Shown: in pieces, positions 1-11,543 of the stretch
Numbering within the stretch: the first letter of the stretch is position 1
Layout: every line of letters starts with the position of its first letter
Assembly: GCF_963678635.1 (NCBI RefSeq)
Contig: NC_087066.1
Span: 60,420,875 to 60,484,874 of the forward strand
Origin: Symsagittifera roscoffensis
Lineage: Eukaryota > Xenacoelomorpha > Acoela > Convolutidae
Direction: 5' to 3'
Length of the DNA: 64,000 nucleotides
Position numbers and translations under genes: made by a program
Notes under the pieces: model-generated
What the model was told of the DNA's origin: nothing
Databases searched by the model: none
Seen by the model: only the letters and a program-made list of their open reading frames with translations

Positions 1-854
1 CGCACGGAGATCAGGACCTTGCCTACGTTTTTTAGACATCGAGAACCCTACCGCTCCCCAACACCCGATGTTCAAGGAAGACGAACAAACTGGCCTCCCG
101 AAGAAATTGACACAAAAGGAAAGAATGCACGTACAAGGAAAATCCAATAGTCCGGCAAAAAGAAAAACAAAAGCAACGGGGAAACGGACCGGCGGGCAAC
201 CCACAAGGAGATTACAAACAAGTGGGATGAGTCTAAAAGCAGTAATTCCAGTTGGGACTTCGCAGGCCAACGAAACAGCAACACCAGCTCTGACAAACCC
301 GAAGAGGACGATCAATAATCGGATTCCTCCGAAGACATTGCCCCATCACCAAAGCGGCAAAACAAAAAACAAACTCGTCCAACGAATGCACCGGAACCAT
401 TGAGGAAATCAACACGAAACCGCCAATCGGCGCTTTCTCATGCTTTTGGAAACCCGGTGCCTATTTAAGCGATCGAAGATAAGCAAAACAAAGAAACAAA
501 ACAATCAATTAGATTTCAAATCGACTCACCACCGGCTAGACAAGAAAATGCTTATCCCAGCCTAAAATCCCTCATTCAGGAAATGGGCTTTACTGAAACA
601 ACTCCCCAATTCAAGGCATGCATCAAACTAATAGAGGCAATTAGTCGGAAAAGCAAGATCAACCAACTGAAGTTGTTGATTTAATTTCGCCGCCAATTGA
701 AGATGAGCCAACCGACACGAATAACCATATTTTATTTATCAAAACGAAAAGTTGCCCAGAAGGTGGAGTGGATGACGCTCAGAATGATGACGAGGAGGAA
801 CACGAAAGCCAGGGAGAAGAAACTGCCAAGCAGAATACACAACCTGAAAAGTAA
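1..854 (+). pseudogene. Ty3/gypsy pol 3' tail, left copy (partial, frameshifted)
   Basis: This is the end of a retroelement pol gene entering from beyond the left edge. The open stretch 68-403 is very basic (many K, R, T, P), as in tails after the integrase C-terminal domain. It is followed in other frames by 505-656 and by an acidic Asp/Glu-rich tail at 657-854 that ends in TAA. The frame changes near 410-500 and again near 650, so the reading frame is broken in at least two places. The right-hand copy (8405-9258) has the same breaks, so they predate the duplication. A polypurine tract and the LTR follow directly. No catalytic motif is in this part; the assignment rests on its place directly after integrase in the right-hand copy. 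Confidence 0.7.
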
Positions 855-956
855 TGCCAAAAGAGTCCTACCGGGACTATAAAACTCAATCTATCAGTCC
901 TAAGGGGACTTTAAAAACTCAATTTACAAAACAATAGTTTATAAATTTTTGTTGTC

Positions 957-965
957 AAGGGGGAA
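957..965 (+). promoter_or_regulatory. Polypurine tract (left copy)
   Basis: AAGGGGGAA abuts the TGTCAT that starts the LTR. This is the expected position of the plus-strand primer of an LTR retroelement, just upstream of its 3' LTR. Confidence 0.75.
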
Positions 966-1220
966 TGTCATCCGGTCTGGATCGACAAACTATCTTTATA
1001 AGTATGTTATTTATATTATTAACAATCTTATGTTTAACGCCTAGATGGCTGGTCACTTGACCTTGGTAGACAGAGAGAACGAACTCTAACTGCAATAAGA
1101 AAAGAGAGTTGAATAAATGTTATCTGTCAACTAGTCGTTTCTTTTGCTCCGACTTAGAATTAAAGGTTTATCGATCCATTCGGATTCAAGTCTTAGAACA
1201 TCATACCCTCCGGTATGACA
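966..1220 (+). repeat. 255-bp LTR, left copy
   Basis: The LTR begins TGTCATCCGG and ends CCGGTATGACA, an imperfect terminal inverted repeat with canonical TG...CA ends. Inside are a TATA-like TTTATAA at about 995 and AATAAA at 1112-1117. A polypurine tract precedes it. No TGG-type primer-binding site follows within 15 bases: the next bases are GCAGGTTTCT. It therefore looks like a 3' LTR followed by host flank rather than a 5' LTR followed by a leader. The second copy at 9370-9624 differs by only two or so bases. Confidence 0.85.
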
Positions 1221-2842
1221 GCAGGTTTCTAGGCCGAAATCATGAGAAGCCAACTATAGGTTGTAGCGTGTAGTGATGCGGGGGACCACAATCTCTTACC
1301 ATCAATTCCGGTGGGTAAAATTTTGGCGTTTATTTACGACATTCTATTTTGATCGAAAAAAAACTAAATTGCTCTAAACTCGCTTTTAGCAGCAAAATAA
1401 GTTTACTTTAAGGATCTAGCGCGCCCCACGAAAAAAGTTTGATCCAAACCTTTCAAAAACTACTCAAGATCATTGTTTTCTTCTAAAAAGTTGTCTGCAC
1501 TGTGAAAAATTTTGACAAAAATGGGTATTCGTCGGTTACGGTAGAACTCAAAATGGCTGAAGCATTCGCGGATCTAGGAAGTTCAGCGGATTTTAGTTTC
1601 TTCTATTGCTCGACAAACTGATTTCACAATCTTTCCCATTACGAGGACCTACGATTATACCATCTTTTTATATAAAACATGCAAACTTGCAGTTGGAAAG
1701 TATTTACAATTTTTGCAACAAGGGTAGCCGGTTACTGTGCATTTTTTCTTCAAATTTTCATCAAATTAGTGTCGTTTTTTCTGTCTGGTGAAACGAAAAA
1801 AAAATTAGGCAAATGCGCCAACCACATTCAAATAACCCATTTAGAGTAAAACTGGAGCCCACTCGAGTAAAACTAAGTTTTCGCGGTTCAACTTAAGTTT
1901 AAATAAACTATTGTAAGTCTGCACGCTCACCTTAGTAGCTTGAATTCAGACCAAAAATTTCAAACCGGTTTTTCTCGACATTGAGAAAATTTTTTCAAAT
2001 GCCGTTCAAATCACCACTGAAAAAACTTTAACGTGATATTTCACTCGACCCATTAGAATGATTATTTGTGGCACTTGATTTTGCGTGAAAAAGAAATAAA
2101 AAGAAAAAAAACGAAAACCTTTCGAAAACAAAGTTCCTCCTCATTTTTCACATGGTCGGAACAATAAAAGAATATAACGATTTGCACTAAGTGAATAAAT
2201 GAAATGCTTTTTCTAAAACCAATTTCCACAAAGGACCATTTTCACTAAATTACAGACCAAGTTGGGTATCACATAGGCTATCAAACGTATTCCAACGCTT
2301 GTTTTTGAAACATTGGAATATACTTAATGATTTTCATCAAAGAACGTCTGCTAATTTGGGAAAATTTGCGACAAAAGTTTTAAGAACTCTCACTGAAATA
2401 ACTTTCAAGAAATTTGTGACAAAAAGAATTTAAGAACTGTAACTGAAATGATTTTCGAAAACATTAATCAGTTAGAAATACAAAAGCACATTTTTCAGAC
2501 CTTCACAAAGCCTTAAAATCCATATCTAAGGATAATTTTCGGACAAATCTCAGTTGTTTGTTTTTATCGGAAACTAAATCAAATCTCTCGTAAAATCCAT
2601 GACGACCAAAAACACGGCGTTTAATTCCAGAATCAATATCTGAAGTGGAAAAATTTAATTATGGCGTACCAAAAAATGTTACTTTAAAAAGATGACATGA
2701 TGACATGACAATGAAAAAATTTTCGATTGAACATTCATTTTTTTGTTATAATGATTTAAGTGCAAGAAAAACGAAAGAAAAATTATAAAAATTATAAAGG
2801 TGTATTTTGTTGTCAAAATGAAATTGAGGGCCAGCTTTTTAT
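1221..2842 (+). repeat. Gene-free flank containing a dispersed host repeat
   Basis: There is no credible gene here; the 61-codon frame at 1606 is a chance opening. The part about 1890-2170 is recognisably related to 40620-40980 (shared blocks include TTTAACGTGATAT and ATTTTGCGTG). It is also related in part to 15770-15870, and in inverted orientation to 62620-62820. Because relatives occur outside the retroelement, I read this as host repeat DNA next to the LTR, not as a retroelement leader. Confidence 0.6.
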
Positions 2843-2848
2843 CAGTTT

Positions 2849-3424
2849 AAACAAAAGAAAACGGAAAATCTGGAACAATTTCATGCAGATCTCGTCAAAT
2901 TGGCATCACGGGCAGATTGCGGAGACAGAGAAGACGAATGGGTGAGAGACATGTTTACAGCACACATGCACAATGAAAAAATTGCAGAAGAATTGTTAGC
3001 ACAAACAGGAACACCACAAGACGTAAACGAGTACGCAATTCGAAGAGAAAAAGGAATTGAACATAGTCGAACTATGAAAATATACCCATTCGGGGGACAA
3101 ACTACACCAAAACAAGAACCCATACATTATATCAATAATCGGGGTGGTCGATATAATTCGACAAATAATCAGAACTCACAAAGAGGTAGAGGCAGTTTCC
3201 GTGGTCGACCATATCCATGCGGATCCCAAAACACAAGAGGACAAGACAGAAATAGCAATACAAGCAGTTCAAAACAATGCTATAAGTGCGGAAATCAAAA
3301 CAATCAAAATCACCTGCAATCTTGCCCAGCGAAGGACAAGATTTGTTCAAAATGTGCCAAACGAGGTCATTTTGCAAAAGTTTGCAGATCTACAAACATT
3401 AATTATTTGACCCGACAGGATTAG
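2849..3424 (+). pseudogene. gag: Ty3/gypsy gag, 5'-truncated (capsid end and zinc knuckles)
   Basis: Gag packages the element's RNA in virus-like particles. The open frame has no proper start: coding sense appears abruptly at about 2849, where the duplication breakpoint falls, so most of the capsid domain is missing. What remains is the capsid C-terminus, an Arg/Gly/Asn-rich linker, and two zinc knuckles. The first is irregular (CX2C...HX3C, near 3281-3330). The second is a canonical CX2CX4HX4C at 3344-3385. A TAG at 3422-3424 ends the frame. The same frame then continues in pol-like sequence, so the stop either separated gag from pol by readthrough or is a later mutation. Confidence 0.85.
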
Positions 3425-4169
3425 CAACAGGAAGAGATAGAAACAGAAAGCATCGAAACGGAAAACGATCCAGTAGCTTTTGCCAAGTTTACGTCAAGTA
3501 GTGGATGGGATGAATATCAAATAGAAGACTTTTCGGTTATGCCGATCGCTGAATCGTTTGAGATCAAAAATTCAAATCTTCTGTCAGAAAATGATCTGAA
3601 TGGACATGTCGTAAAACTAAAAACAAAGGCAGAACAACTATTTGCTATCGCCGACTTAGGAAGTCCAAAGTCATTTTTAAATGAAAAAAACCGCACGGCG
3701 CATTCAACAAAACGATAGATCAGCAATATTTAAATGTATCCTACCAGACGACACAGCAAGAAATCTGGCCTGCTATAATGGCGAAAAAATAATCCCAAAG
3801 GGACGATTAATCATAGCAATTGAATCGGGAGGCTGGAAGATTCAATCAGCCCCATTCATCATTGTAGATGATCAAAAAGCCAATATCATCGGACGCAATT
3901 TACTACCAAAAATCGGCGTCAAGCTGATTCAAGAAACAAACAAACAAACCATTTTGAATATTTGCGAAAAAGAAGAATCTGATCCGGTTATCAAACAATG
4001 GGTTAAAGATAATTTCCAACAACTATGCATACGTATCGGAAAATCAAAAAATCACATGATGAAAACCCAATTCAGTCAAGACTTCGTACCAATACAACAG
4101 GAAGGCCGACGTATTCCTGTACACTTACAGGAAAGAGTTGAAGGGGAGCTCAATAAGTTGATGGATTAA
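3425..4169 (+). pseudogene. pol: Ty3/gypsy pol: aspartic protease region, frameshifted
   Basis: This continues the gag frame after the TAG. The protease active-site triad reads Asp-Leu-Gly (Asp codon 3653-3655) instead of the usual Asp-Ser/Thr-Gly, which should abolish activity. A frameshift in an A-rich run near 3680-3690 moves the reading into the frame of 3681-4169. There the flap and C-terminal protease part can be followed, with an Ile-Ile-Gly-Arg motif near 3885 that is typical of the family. A TAA at 4167 interrupts the frame before the reverse transcriptase. Protease processes Gag-Pol in the particle; this copy cannot be functional. Confidence 0.8.
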
Positions 4170-4976
4170 AACCACATCATCAAATTGGATAAATGTTTGG
4201 ACCAACAATTTATTAGTCCCCTTGTGATCACGGTAAAAAAGGATTAAACAGTCAAACTCGTACTTGATTCTAAGAAAATCAACAAATTCATACACAAAAA
4301 CAAATACCAAATGCCCAACATTGAACTCCTGTTGGATAACATCGCACAGGTGGTAAAATCAGACAAGTCTCAGCAAACGCTATTTTCAACACTGGACCTT
4401 TGGTACGCATACTCACAAATCCCATTGCATAAAACGACCAAGGAACAATGCAACTTTAGTATTATCGGAGGCCACGCTACTGGAACGTATCAATTTCAAA
4501 CAGGATTCTATGTCCTCACGGATATGCCATCCAAATTTCAAAAAGCGATCGATTTAACTCTTACTAGTTGCACAAACACCTACGCTTATTTGGACGATAT
4601 TTTGATTGTCAGAAAAGGATCGTTGGATACACATAAACGCAATTTACAATCAGTTTTGAAAAAATTGGAAGAAGAAAACTTAGCAATATCATTGGATAAA
4701 TGTAAGTTTGCATGCAAACAAGTTGATTGGTTAGGATTTAGTGTTAATAGTGAGGGTAAAAAACCACTGGTAAAAAAGACTGAGGCTATTGAGAAACTAT
4801 TACCACCGAAAACTTTTAAGCAACTAAAAAGTTTTATGGGTTCCATACATCACCTCACACGGTACATTCCAAAACTGGCACAAACCGCCGCCGCGTTACG
4901 CCCATTACTAAAAAACACAGAAAAAACAGACCACTCGAATGGTCCACAGAGCATAATACAGCATTTAACAACATGA
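4170..4976 (+). pseudogene. pol: Ty3/gypsy pol: reverse transcriptase domain
   Basis: Reverse transcriptase copies the element RNA into DNA. The frame continues from the protease through stop codons at 4167 and about 4246. It is then open from 4311 for 221 codons. Catalytic motif A (Leu-Asp-Leu, the Asp at residue 29 of the open part) and the hallmark Tyr-Leu-Asp-Asp at 4587-4598 are present. So are the thumb and the start of the connection, with Phe-Lys-Gln-Leu-Lys-Ser-Phe-Met-Gly near 4818. The turn usually reading Phe-Gly-Leu-Thr has Tyr-Val-Leu-Thr. Near 4925-4940 the reading shifts by one frame into the RNase H part. Confidence 0.92.
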
Positions 4977-6331
4977 TAAAACTGGTTTCAGAAATAACAC
5001 AAAATCAACATTTTGACCAACATTTAGATACTCGCATAGTATGCGATGTGTCAACTACAGGACTAGGAGCCGCACTCGAACAATTTTCACCAGAGGGTTG
5101 GGTTGCCGTAGCATATGCATCACGATTTTTGAACTCATTAGAGGAAAAATACTCGGTCAACGAACTTGAATTGTTAGGGGTCGTGTGGGCAATCGAACAT
5201 TTTAAATACTATCTGTATGGGAAAAATTTTACCGTCATCACTGATCACCAAGCTTTGATCAGCGCGTTGAACGCGAGCGAGCGATTAAAAACCAGTCAAA
5301 GTCGGCTCACTCGTTGGATCGACCGATTAATCCCCTTTCTCTTCGATATCAAACATCTCGCGGGGAGCAAAATTGGGCTAATTGACTACATATCCCAAAA
5401 CCCGGTCGGATTGGCAATACCCCCTAGTGAGTATGACGAGAAATTTGTTGTAGCATCAATTAGGGCTATCATTAATAACCTGGAAATTATTGATAATGCC
5501 ATTCTAAACAATCTAGCCAATCGGAGCGAAGCACAATATCAGCTGATCAAAAAGCGCGCGAAAAACAAAGGACTATTGAATGCTACTTCAAACATTCAAT
5601 TAACAATGAAACATTTCAAACATTCCGCAACCGGTCATTGCCAAAATAATAACACAAATCAGTTTCACTCAAAATCTGCTGAAAATCAGTCAACGCTCTT
5701 CCGATACAAAGAATTTAAAAACCAAAAAACATCCGTGCATAAAATCTCAGTTAAACAACGCCACAACGCAGCTATGAGCCGTAAAGATACTAAGGGGTTC
5801 AAAGGAGGATTCATCCCAACAGAATTAAAATCATCAGAGGCAAGAGGACGAATAGCTTCACGGGAAAACTGGCACGGCTCATCCGATCGGGAAGAAAGCC
5901 TTTCGGACCCCAGATGGCATAAAAAACCTCCCAACAAAGGAAAGAAAGGGCACCCGGAGGCACAAATGTCACCACAACAAGCACATCTTCAACAAACATC
6001 AACGCCCGTACGGGACCCAAGGGAGATACTTTCGACTAAGAAGATCGATACTATCAAAAAGTCAAACTTACCGGAGATCACTTTCACGGATACAAATGCA
6101 TCCGGAAACAGAACAGATCGGATCAGTTCAGGATGCAAAATGCAAAAAATGACGACACAAACTCAATCGACTACTACAACGACAACTACACAAACAACCC
6201 CATCGAAACCACATACTACAACAGCTTCTAACCAAACACCCGAAGAACCAAAAGACATAGTATCGGATATTTATGTCAGCCGGGTAAAATCCGGAAATTT
6301 GCGTACAGGAGATACTGGCTCCCAATTTTGA
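4940..6331 (+). pseudogene. pol: Ty3/gypsy pol: RNase H and long low-complexity linker
   Basis: RNase H removes the RNA strand during reverse transcription. Counting from 4973, the carboxylates Asp25 (Cys-Asp-Val-Ser), Glu64 (Val-Asn-Glu-Leu-Glu) and Asp91 (Thr-Asp-His-Gln) are in place, and the domain ends around residue 155. Almost 300 more residues follow that are polar and basic. They include a Thr/Gln-rich stretch near residues 397-415 (about 6160-6215). This is an unusually long spacer before the integrase zinc-binding domain. The frame ends in TGA at 6329-6331, and integrase follows in another frame. Confidence 0.9.
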
Positions 6332-6369
6332 ACCGCCAACAATGGGACACGTAAAAAGCCAGTCACGAG

Positions 6370-6867
6370 ATGATATCAGCCGGACTAGTCGCTACAGTGG
6401 ACAAAACGACCAATACAGTGGAGGCGGAAGAAGACACGCCTTTGTTTAGACAAAAACTACAACGCGTATTGGGTGTTCGTTTTATCGCCGCAGCCACCAA
6501 GAAAGATAGAAACCTTCGCCCTCTTATCAACTTCGTCAAAAAGAGGGATTGGGAAGCAATCAAAACTTCGTACGTCCAGTACTGGTATAACATCAGAAAC
6601 AGACTCCATGTCCGAGAGGATTGTTTACTGATAGACGAAAGAATAGTCATCCCCACACCGCTGAGGCAGATAGTACTTGATAGTCTGCATCTGACGCACC
6701 CTGGATCGGCAGCGATGCTGGATCTTAGCAACCACGTATGGTTTCCGCATATGCATTGGGCAATTGTGCAGATGGCACAGAATTGCAAACACTGCACCGA
6801 AGAAGGTGAAAATTCAAAAACAAATAATCGGGAAAAAACATTCGTTCCAAATGGAACCAGTAGTTGA
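6370..6867 (+). pseudogene. pol: Ty3/gypsy pol: integrase N-terminal zinc-binding domain
   Basis: Integrase inserts the cDNA into the host genome. This open piece (165 codons) carries the His-His-Cys-Cys zinc motif: His107 and His110 (Leu-His-Leu-Thr-His-Pro-Gly) and Cys139/Cys142. It is not in frame with the RNase H piece upstream or with the catalytic core downstream, whose frame takes over near 6850. Confidence 0.88.
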
Positions 6868-7624
6868 ACCAAATGGAGAAGTACAAGTAGATTTTGCAGG
6901 ACCCCTTCCGGATGAACTAAATGAAGAGGCATATATTTTAGTCGCAATAGATAAGTGGTCATAATTCCTAAGTGCAAAAGTTGTAACAAACACAACAGCA
7001 GATATTGCTATTAAATTTATGCAACGATACATTTCAAACAACGGGGTACCCCGCAGGATAAGGTGTGATCAAGCACAAACATTTGGAGCTTAAAAATTTC
7101 AGCTCTTCTGTCATACAAACAATATTAAGCTGCTATTTGCACCGGTGGATGATCATAGAGCAATAGGGGTCGTCGAGAGAATGATACAAACTTTAAAACG
7201 TAGATTAGCGGCTATGAGAATAGACAAAACAAATACACCATACAAACTTGCTTCAGATGTAGCAAAAATTATCAAAACACTTAGAAATACACCGCATAGC
7301 GTAACAAAAATTTCACCAACTGAGGCCCACATGGGACGTAAATCAAACACACCTTTATCAAACTTAGCAACTAATAGTTCACCCAACAATTTGAATTGGG
7401 AAAATGCAAAACATGCATGTTTAGATCGCAAGAACCTTACCAAGCCGCCCCTACCCGCTGAGGTAACGCACGAATTACAGCGATGGTCGGAATATGAAGT
7501 ATCTATCAACAAACGAGACCAAAAGCCACTAATGCCACGTGATTTGACAAACTCGGGCGTAACAAAACAACAGAAAGACACAGGTGCAAAATCTAAAGCT
7601 ATAGAAATAATCAAAAATAAGTAA
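6830..7624 (+). pseudogene. pol: Ty3/gypsy pol: integrase catalytic core (DD35E) with stops
   Basis: The three catalytic acidic residues can be placed in one frame. They are Asp at 6890-6892 (Val-Asp-Phe-Ala-Gly-Pro), Asp at 7067-7069 (Arg-Cys-Asp-Gln) and Glu at 7175-7177 (Val-Val-Glu-Arg). The last two are separated by exactly 35 residues, the signature of retroviral and Ty3 integrases. TAA codons at about 6962 and 7091 break the domain. The open piece 7145-7624 then continues into the C-terminal region and stops at a TAA that is absent from the second copy of the 503-bp duplication. Confidence 0.88.
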
Positions 7625-8363
7625 AACGTAAGGTATAAGGGATTACAAACAACGGTAGACAAAAACACGAAAAAACGGATAGATCAGGTAGCACGAAAAA
7701 CAATAAGAATAGCGACCAAGGTAAAAGATCCGAGAACGTTCGAACAGAAATTTACAACCAAAGACGGTAAATTACTTACATATACCCCACACACTACTTG
7801 GGTTCAAACATTCGGAAAACAACCAATCTTTTTGTATCGAATCCTTTAATATACGGACCATCAAACTTAGCAACTAATAGTTCACCCAACAATTTGAATT
7901 GGGAAAATGCAAAACATGCATGTTTAGATCGCAAGAACCTTACCAAGCCGCCCCTACCCGCTGAGGTAACGCACGAATTACTGCGATGGTCGGAAGATGA
8001 AGTATCTATCAACAAACGAGACCAAAAGCCACTAATGCCACGTGATTTGACAAACTCGGGCGTAACAAAACAACAGAAAGACACAGGTGCAAAATCTAAA
8101 GCTATAGAAATAATCAAAAATAAGTTAAACGTAAGGTATAAGGGATTACAAACAACGGTAGACAAAAACACGAAAAAACGGATAGATCAGGTAGCACGAA
8201 AAACAATAAGAATAGCGACCAAGGTAAAAGATCCGAGAACGTTCGAACAGAAATTTACAACCAAAGACGGTAAATTACTTACATATACCCCACACACTGC
8301 TTGGGTTCAAACATTCGGAAAACAACCAATCTTTTTGTATCGAATCCTTTAATATACGGACCA
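7358..8363 (+). repeat. 503-bp tandem duplication within the integrase C-terminal region
   Basis: The two units, 7358-7860 and 7861-8363, match at a constant offset of 503 with about five differences. The first carries TAA at 7622 where the second reads TTA, so only the second keeps the frame 7861-8352 open. 503 is not a multiple of three, so the duplication itself also shifts the frame. Confidence 0.92.
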
Positions 8364-9258
8364 TGCAGACCGTCTCGTCTCAGTGACTATGTTGCTTATA
8401 AATCCGCACGGAGATCAGGACCTTGCCTACGTTTTTTAGACATCGAGAACCCTACCGCTCCCCAACACCCGATGTTCAAGGAAGACGAACAAACTGGCCT
8501 CCCGAAGAAATTGACACAAAAGGAAAGAATGCACGTACAAGGAAAATCCAATAGTCCGGCAAAAAGAAAAACAAAAGCAACGGGGAAACGGACCGGCGGG
8601 CAACCCACAAGGAGATTACAAACAAGTGGGATGAGTCTAAAAGCAGTAATTCCAGTTGGGACTTCGCAGGCCAACGAAACAGCAACACCAGCTCTGACAA
8701 ACCCGAAGAGGACGATCAATAATCGGATTCCTCCGAAGACATTGCCCCATCACCAAAGCGGCAAAACAAAAAACAAACTCGTCCAACGAATGCACCGGAA
8801 CCATTGAGGAAATCAACACGAAACCGCCAATCGGCGCTTTCTCATGCTTTTGGAAACCCGGTGCCTATTTAAGCGATCGAAGATAAGCAAAACAAAGAAA
8901 CAAAACAATCAATTAGATTTCAAATCGACTCACCACCGGCTAGACAAGAAAATGCTTATCCCAGCCTAAAATCCCTCATTCAGGAAATGGGCTTTACTGA
9001 AACAACTCCCCAATTCAAGGCATGCATCAAACTAATAGAGGCAATTAGTCGGAAAAGCAAGATCAACCAACTGAAGTTGTTGATTTAATTTCGCCGCCAA
9101 TTGAAGATGAGCCAACCGACACGAATAACCATATTTTATTTATCAAAACGAAAAGTTGCCCAGAAGGTGGAGTGGATGACGCTCAGAATGATGACGAGGA
9201 GGAACACGAAAGCCAGGGAGAAGAAACTGCCAAGCAGAATACACAACCTGAAAAGTAA
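8301..9258 (+). pseudogene. Ty3/gypsy pol 3' tail, right copy
   Basis: This follows the integrase region directly and shows what the left-edge fragment 1-854 belonged to. The 168-codon opening 8301-8807 includes the basic tail (from about 8472). The acidic C-terminal piece ends in TAA at about 9256-9258. The internal frame changes match those of the left copy. Confidence 0.7.
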
Positions 9259-9360
9259 TGCCAAAAGAGTCCTACCGGGACTATAAAACTCAATCTATCA
9301 GTCCTAAGGGGACTTTAAAAACTCAATTTACAAAACAATAGTTTATAAATTTTTGTTGTC

Positions 9361-9369
9361 AAGGGGGAA
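9361..9369 (+). promoter_or_regulatory. Polypurine tract (right copy)
   Basis: AAGGGGGAA stands directly before the TGTCAT of the right LTR, identical to the left copy. Confidence 0.75.
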
Positions 9370-9624
9370 TGTCATCCGGTCTGGATCGACAAACTATCTT
9401 TATAAGTATGTTATTTATAATATTAACAATCTTATGTTTAACGCCTAGATGGCTGGTCACTTGACCTTGGTAGACAGAGAGAACGAACTCTAACTGCAAT
9501 AAGAAAAGAGAGTTGAATAAATGTTATCTGTCAACTAGTCGTTTCTTTCGCTCCGACTTAGAATTAAAGGTTTATCGATCCATTCGGATTCAAGTCTTAG
9601 AACATCATACCCTCCGGTATGACA
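9370..9624 (+). repeat. 255-bp LTR, right copy (3' LTR)
   Basis: TGTCATCCGG...CCGGTATGACA ends, with AATAAA at 9516-9521. It follows pol and a polypurine tract, so it is the 3' LTR of the element whose gag-pol is at 2849-9258. A matching 5' LTR with a primer-binding site is not in the window. Confidence 0.85.
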
Positions 9625-11394
9625 GCAGGTTTCTAGGCCGAAATCATGAGAAGCCAACTATAGGTTGTAGCGTGTAGTGATGCGGGGGACCACAATCTCT
9701 TACCATCAATTCCGGTGGGTAAAATTTTGGCGTTTATTTACGACATTCTATTTTGATCGAAAAAAAACTAAATTGCTCTAAACTCGCTTTTAGCAGCAAA
9801 ATAAGTTTACTTTAAGGATCTAGCGCGCCCCACGAAAAAAGTTTGATCCAAACCTTTCAAAAACTACTCAAGATCATTGTTTTCTTCTAAAAAGTTGTCT
9901 GCACTGTGAAAAATTTTGACAAAAATGGGTATTCGTCGGTTACGGTAGAACTCAAAATGGCTGAAGCATTCGCGGATCTAGGAAGTTCAGCGGATTTTAG
10001 TTTCTTCTATTGCTCGACAAACTGATTTCACAATCTTTCCCATTACGAGGACCTACGATTATACCATCTTTTTATATAAAAAATGCAAACTTGCAGTTGG
10101 AAAGTATTTACAATTTTTGCAACAAGGGTAGCCGGTTACTGTGCATTTTTTCTTCAAATTTTCATCAAATTAGTGTCGTTTTTTCTGTCTGGTGAAACGA
10201 AAAAAAAATTAGGCAAATGCGACAACCACATTCAAATAACCCATTTAGAGTAAAACTGGAGCCCACTCGAGTAAAACTAAGTTTTCGCGGTTCAACTTAA
10301 GTTTAAATAAACTATTGTAAGTCTGCACGCTCACCTTAGTAGCTTGAATTCAGACCAAAAATTTCAAACCGGTTTTTCTCGACATTGAGAAAATTTTTTC
10401 AAATGCCGTTCAAATCACCACTGAAAAAACTTTAACGTGATATTTCACTCGACCCATTAGAATGATTATTTGTGGCACTTGATTTTGCGTGAAAAAGAAA
10501 TAAAAAGAAAAAAAACTAAAACCTTTCGAAAACAAAGTTCCTCCTCATTTTTCACATGGTCGGAACAATAAAAGAATATAACGATTTGCACTAAGTGAAT
10601 AAATGAAATGCTTTTTCTAAAACCAATTTCCACAAAGGACCATTTTCACTAAATTACAGACCAAGTTGGGTAGCACATAGGCTATCAAATGTATTCCAAC
10701 GCTTGTTTTTGAAACATTGGAATATACTTAATGATTTTCATCAAAGAACGTCTGCTAATTTGGGAAAATTTGCGACAAAAGTTTTAAGAACTCTCACTGA
10801 AATAACTTTCAAGAAATTTGTGACAAAAAGAATTTAAGAACTGTAACTGAAATGATTTTCGAAAACATTAATCAGTTAGAAATACAAAAGCACATTTTTC
10901 AGACCTTCACAAAGCCTTAAAATCCATATCTAAGGATAATTTTCGGACAAATCTCAGTTGTTTGTTTTTATCGGAAACTAAATCAAATCTCTCGTAAAAT
11001 CCATGACGACCAAAAACACGGCGTTTAATTCCAGAATCAATATCTGAAGTGGAAAAATTTAATTATGGCGTACCAAAAAATGTTACTTTAAAAAGATGAC
11101 ATGATGACATGACAATGAAAAAATTTTCGATTGAACATTCATTTTTTTGTCATAATGATTTAAGTGCAAGAAAAACGAAAGAAAAAATTATAAAAATTAT
11201 AAAGGTGTATTTTGTTGGCCAGCTTTTTATCAATTTTTGTTTAGGCAAGAGTTCGAATTTGACTGAAAACCGAAAAATTTCTGTCAATTTTTATAAAACT
11301 GAGAAGAGTTGTTACAATCTGAGATTGAAGAGGCAGTGCTTAAATATGATAGCTTTCGTGACCCGCTACGAATTGTCCCTGAGATAGCCAATAT

Positions 11395-11462
11395 TGGCTG
11401 GAAAATTGATTTTATGTTCTTCCCACTTCTCAAAGGATTTTATGTTCTTCCCACTTCGCACT
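11395..11462 (+). repeat. Short tandem duplication
   Basis: GATTTTATGTTCTTCCCACTT occurs twice with a period of about 27 bases (near 11408 and 11436). No function is visible. Confidence 0.7.
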
Positions 11463-11543
11463 TAGTATATGGAAAAGAAAACATAAAAACAAGATCTGTT
11501 TCTTCTACAGTTCCTGTTTACCTTTTCATATTGTGACTTATTG

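Larger units (their letters stand above)
1..2842 (+). repeat. Left copy of an 8404-bp-spaced direct duplication
   Basis: This stretch recurs at 8405-11238 at a constant offset of 8404 bases. By eye I count about eight substitutions and a few small indels over 2.8 kb. It comprises the pol tail, a PPT, the LTR and about 1.6 kb of downstream flank. The copies part near 2842/11238 after a shared GGCCAGCTTTTTATCA. Past that point the left copy runs into gag and the right copy into unrelated DNA. An additional 17-base indel lies at about 2813-2829. The arrangement fits a tandem segmental duplication with one breakpoint inside gag and the other in the flank. Confidence 0.9.
8405..11238 (+). repeat. 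Right copy of the direct duplication
   Basis: This matches 1-2842 at an offset of 8404. It contains the pol tail, PPT, LTR and flank. After about 11238 it continues into sequence with no counterpart on the left, so this is the true downstream flank of the original insertion. Confidence 0.9.

Noticed and set aside
1221-2842. Reading this stretch as the 5' leader of the first retroelement, with 966-1220 as its 5' LTR
   Set aside because: No TGG-type primer-binding site follows the LTR, gag starts abruptly in mid-capsid, and related sequence occurs elsewhere outside the element.
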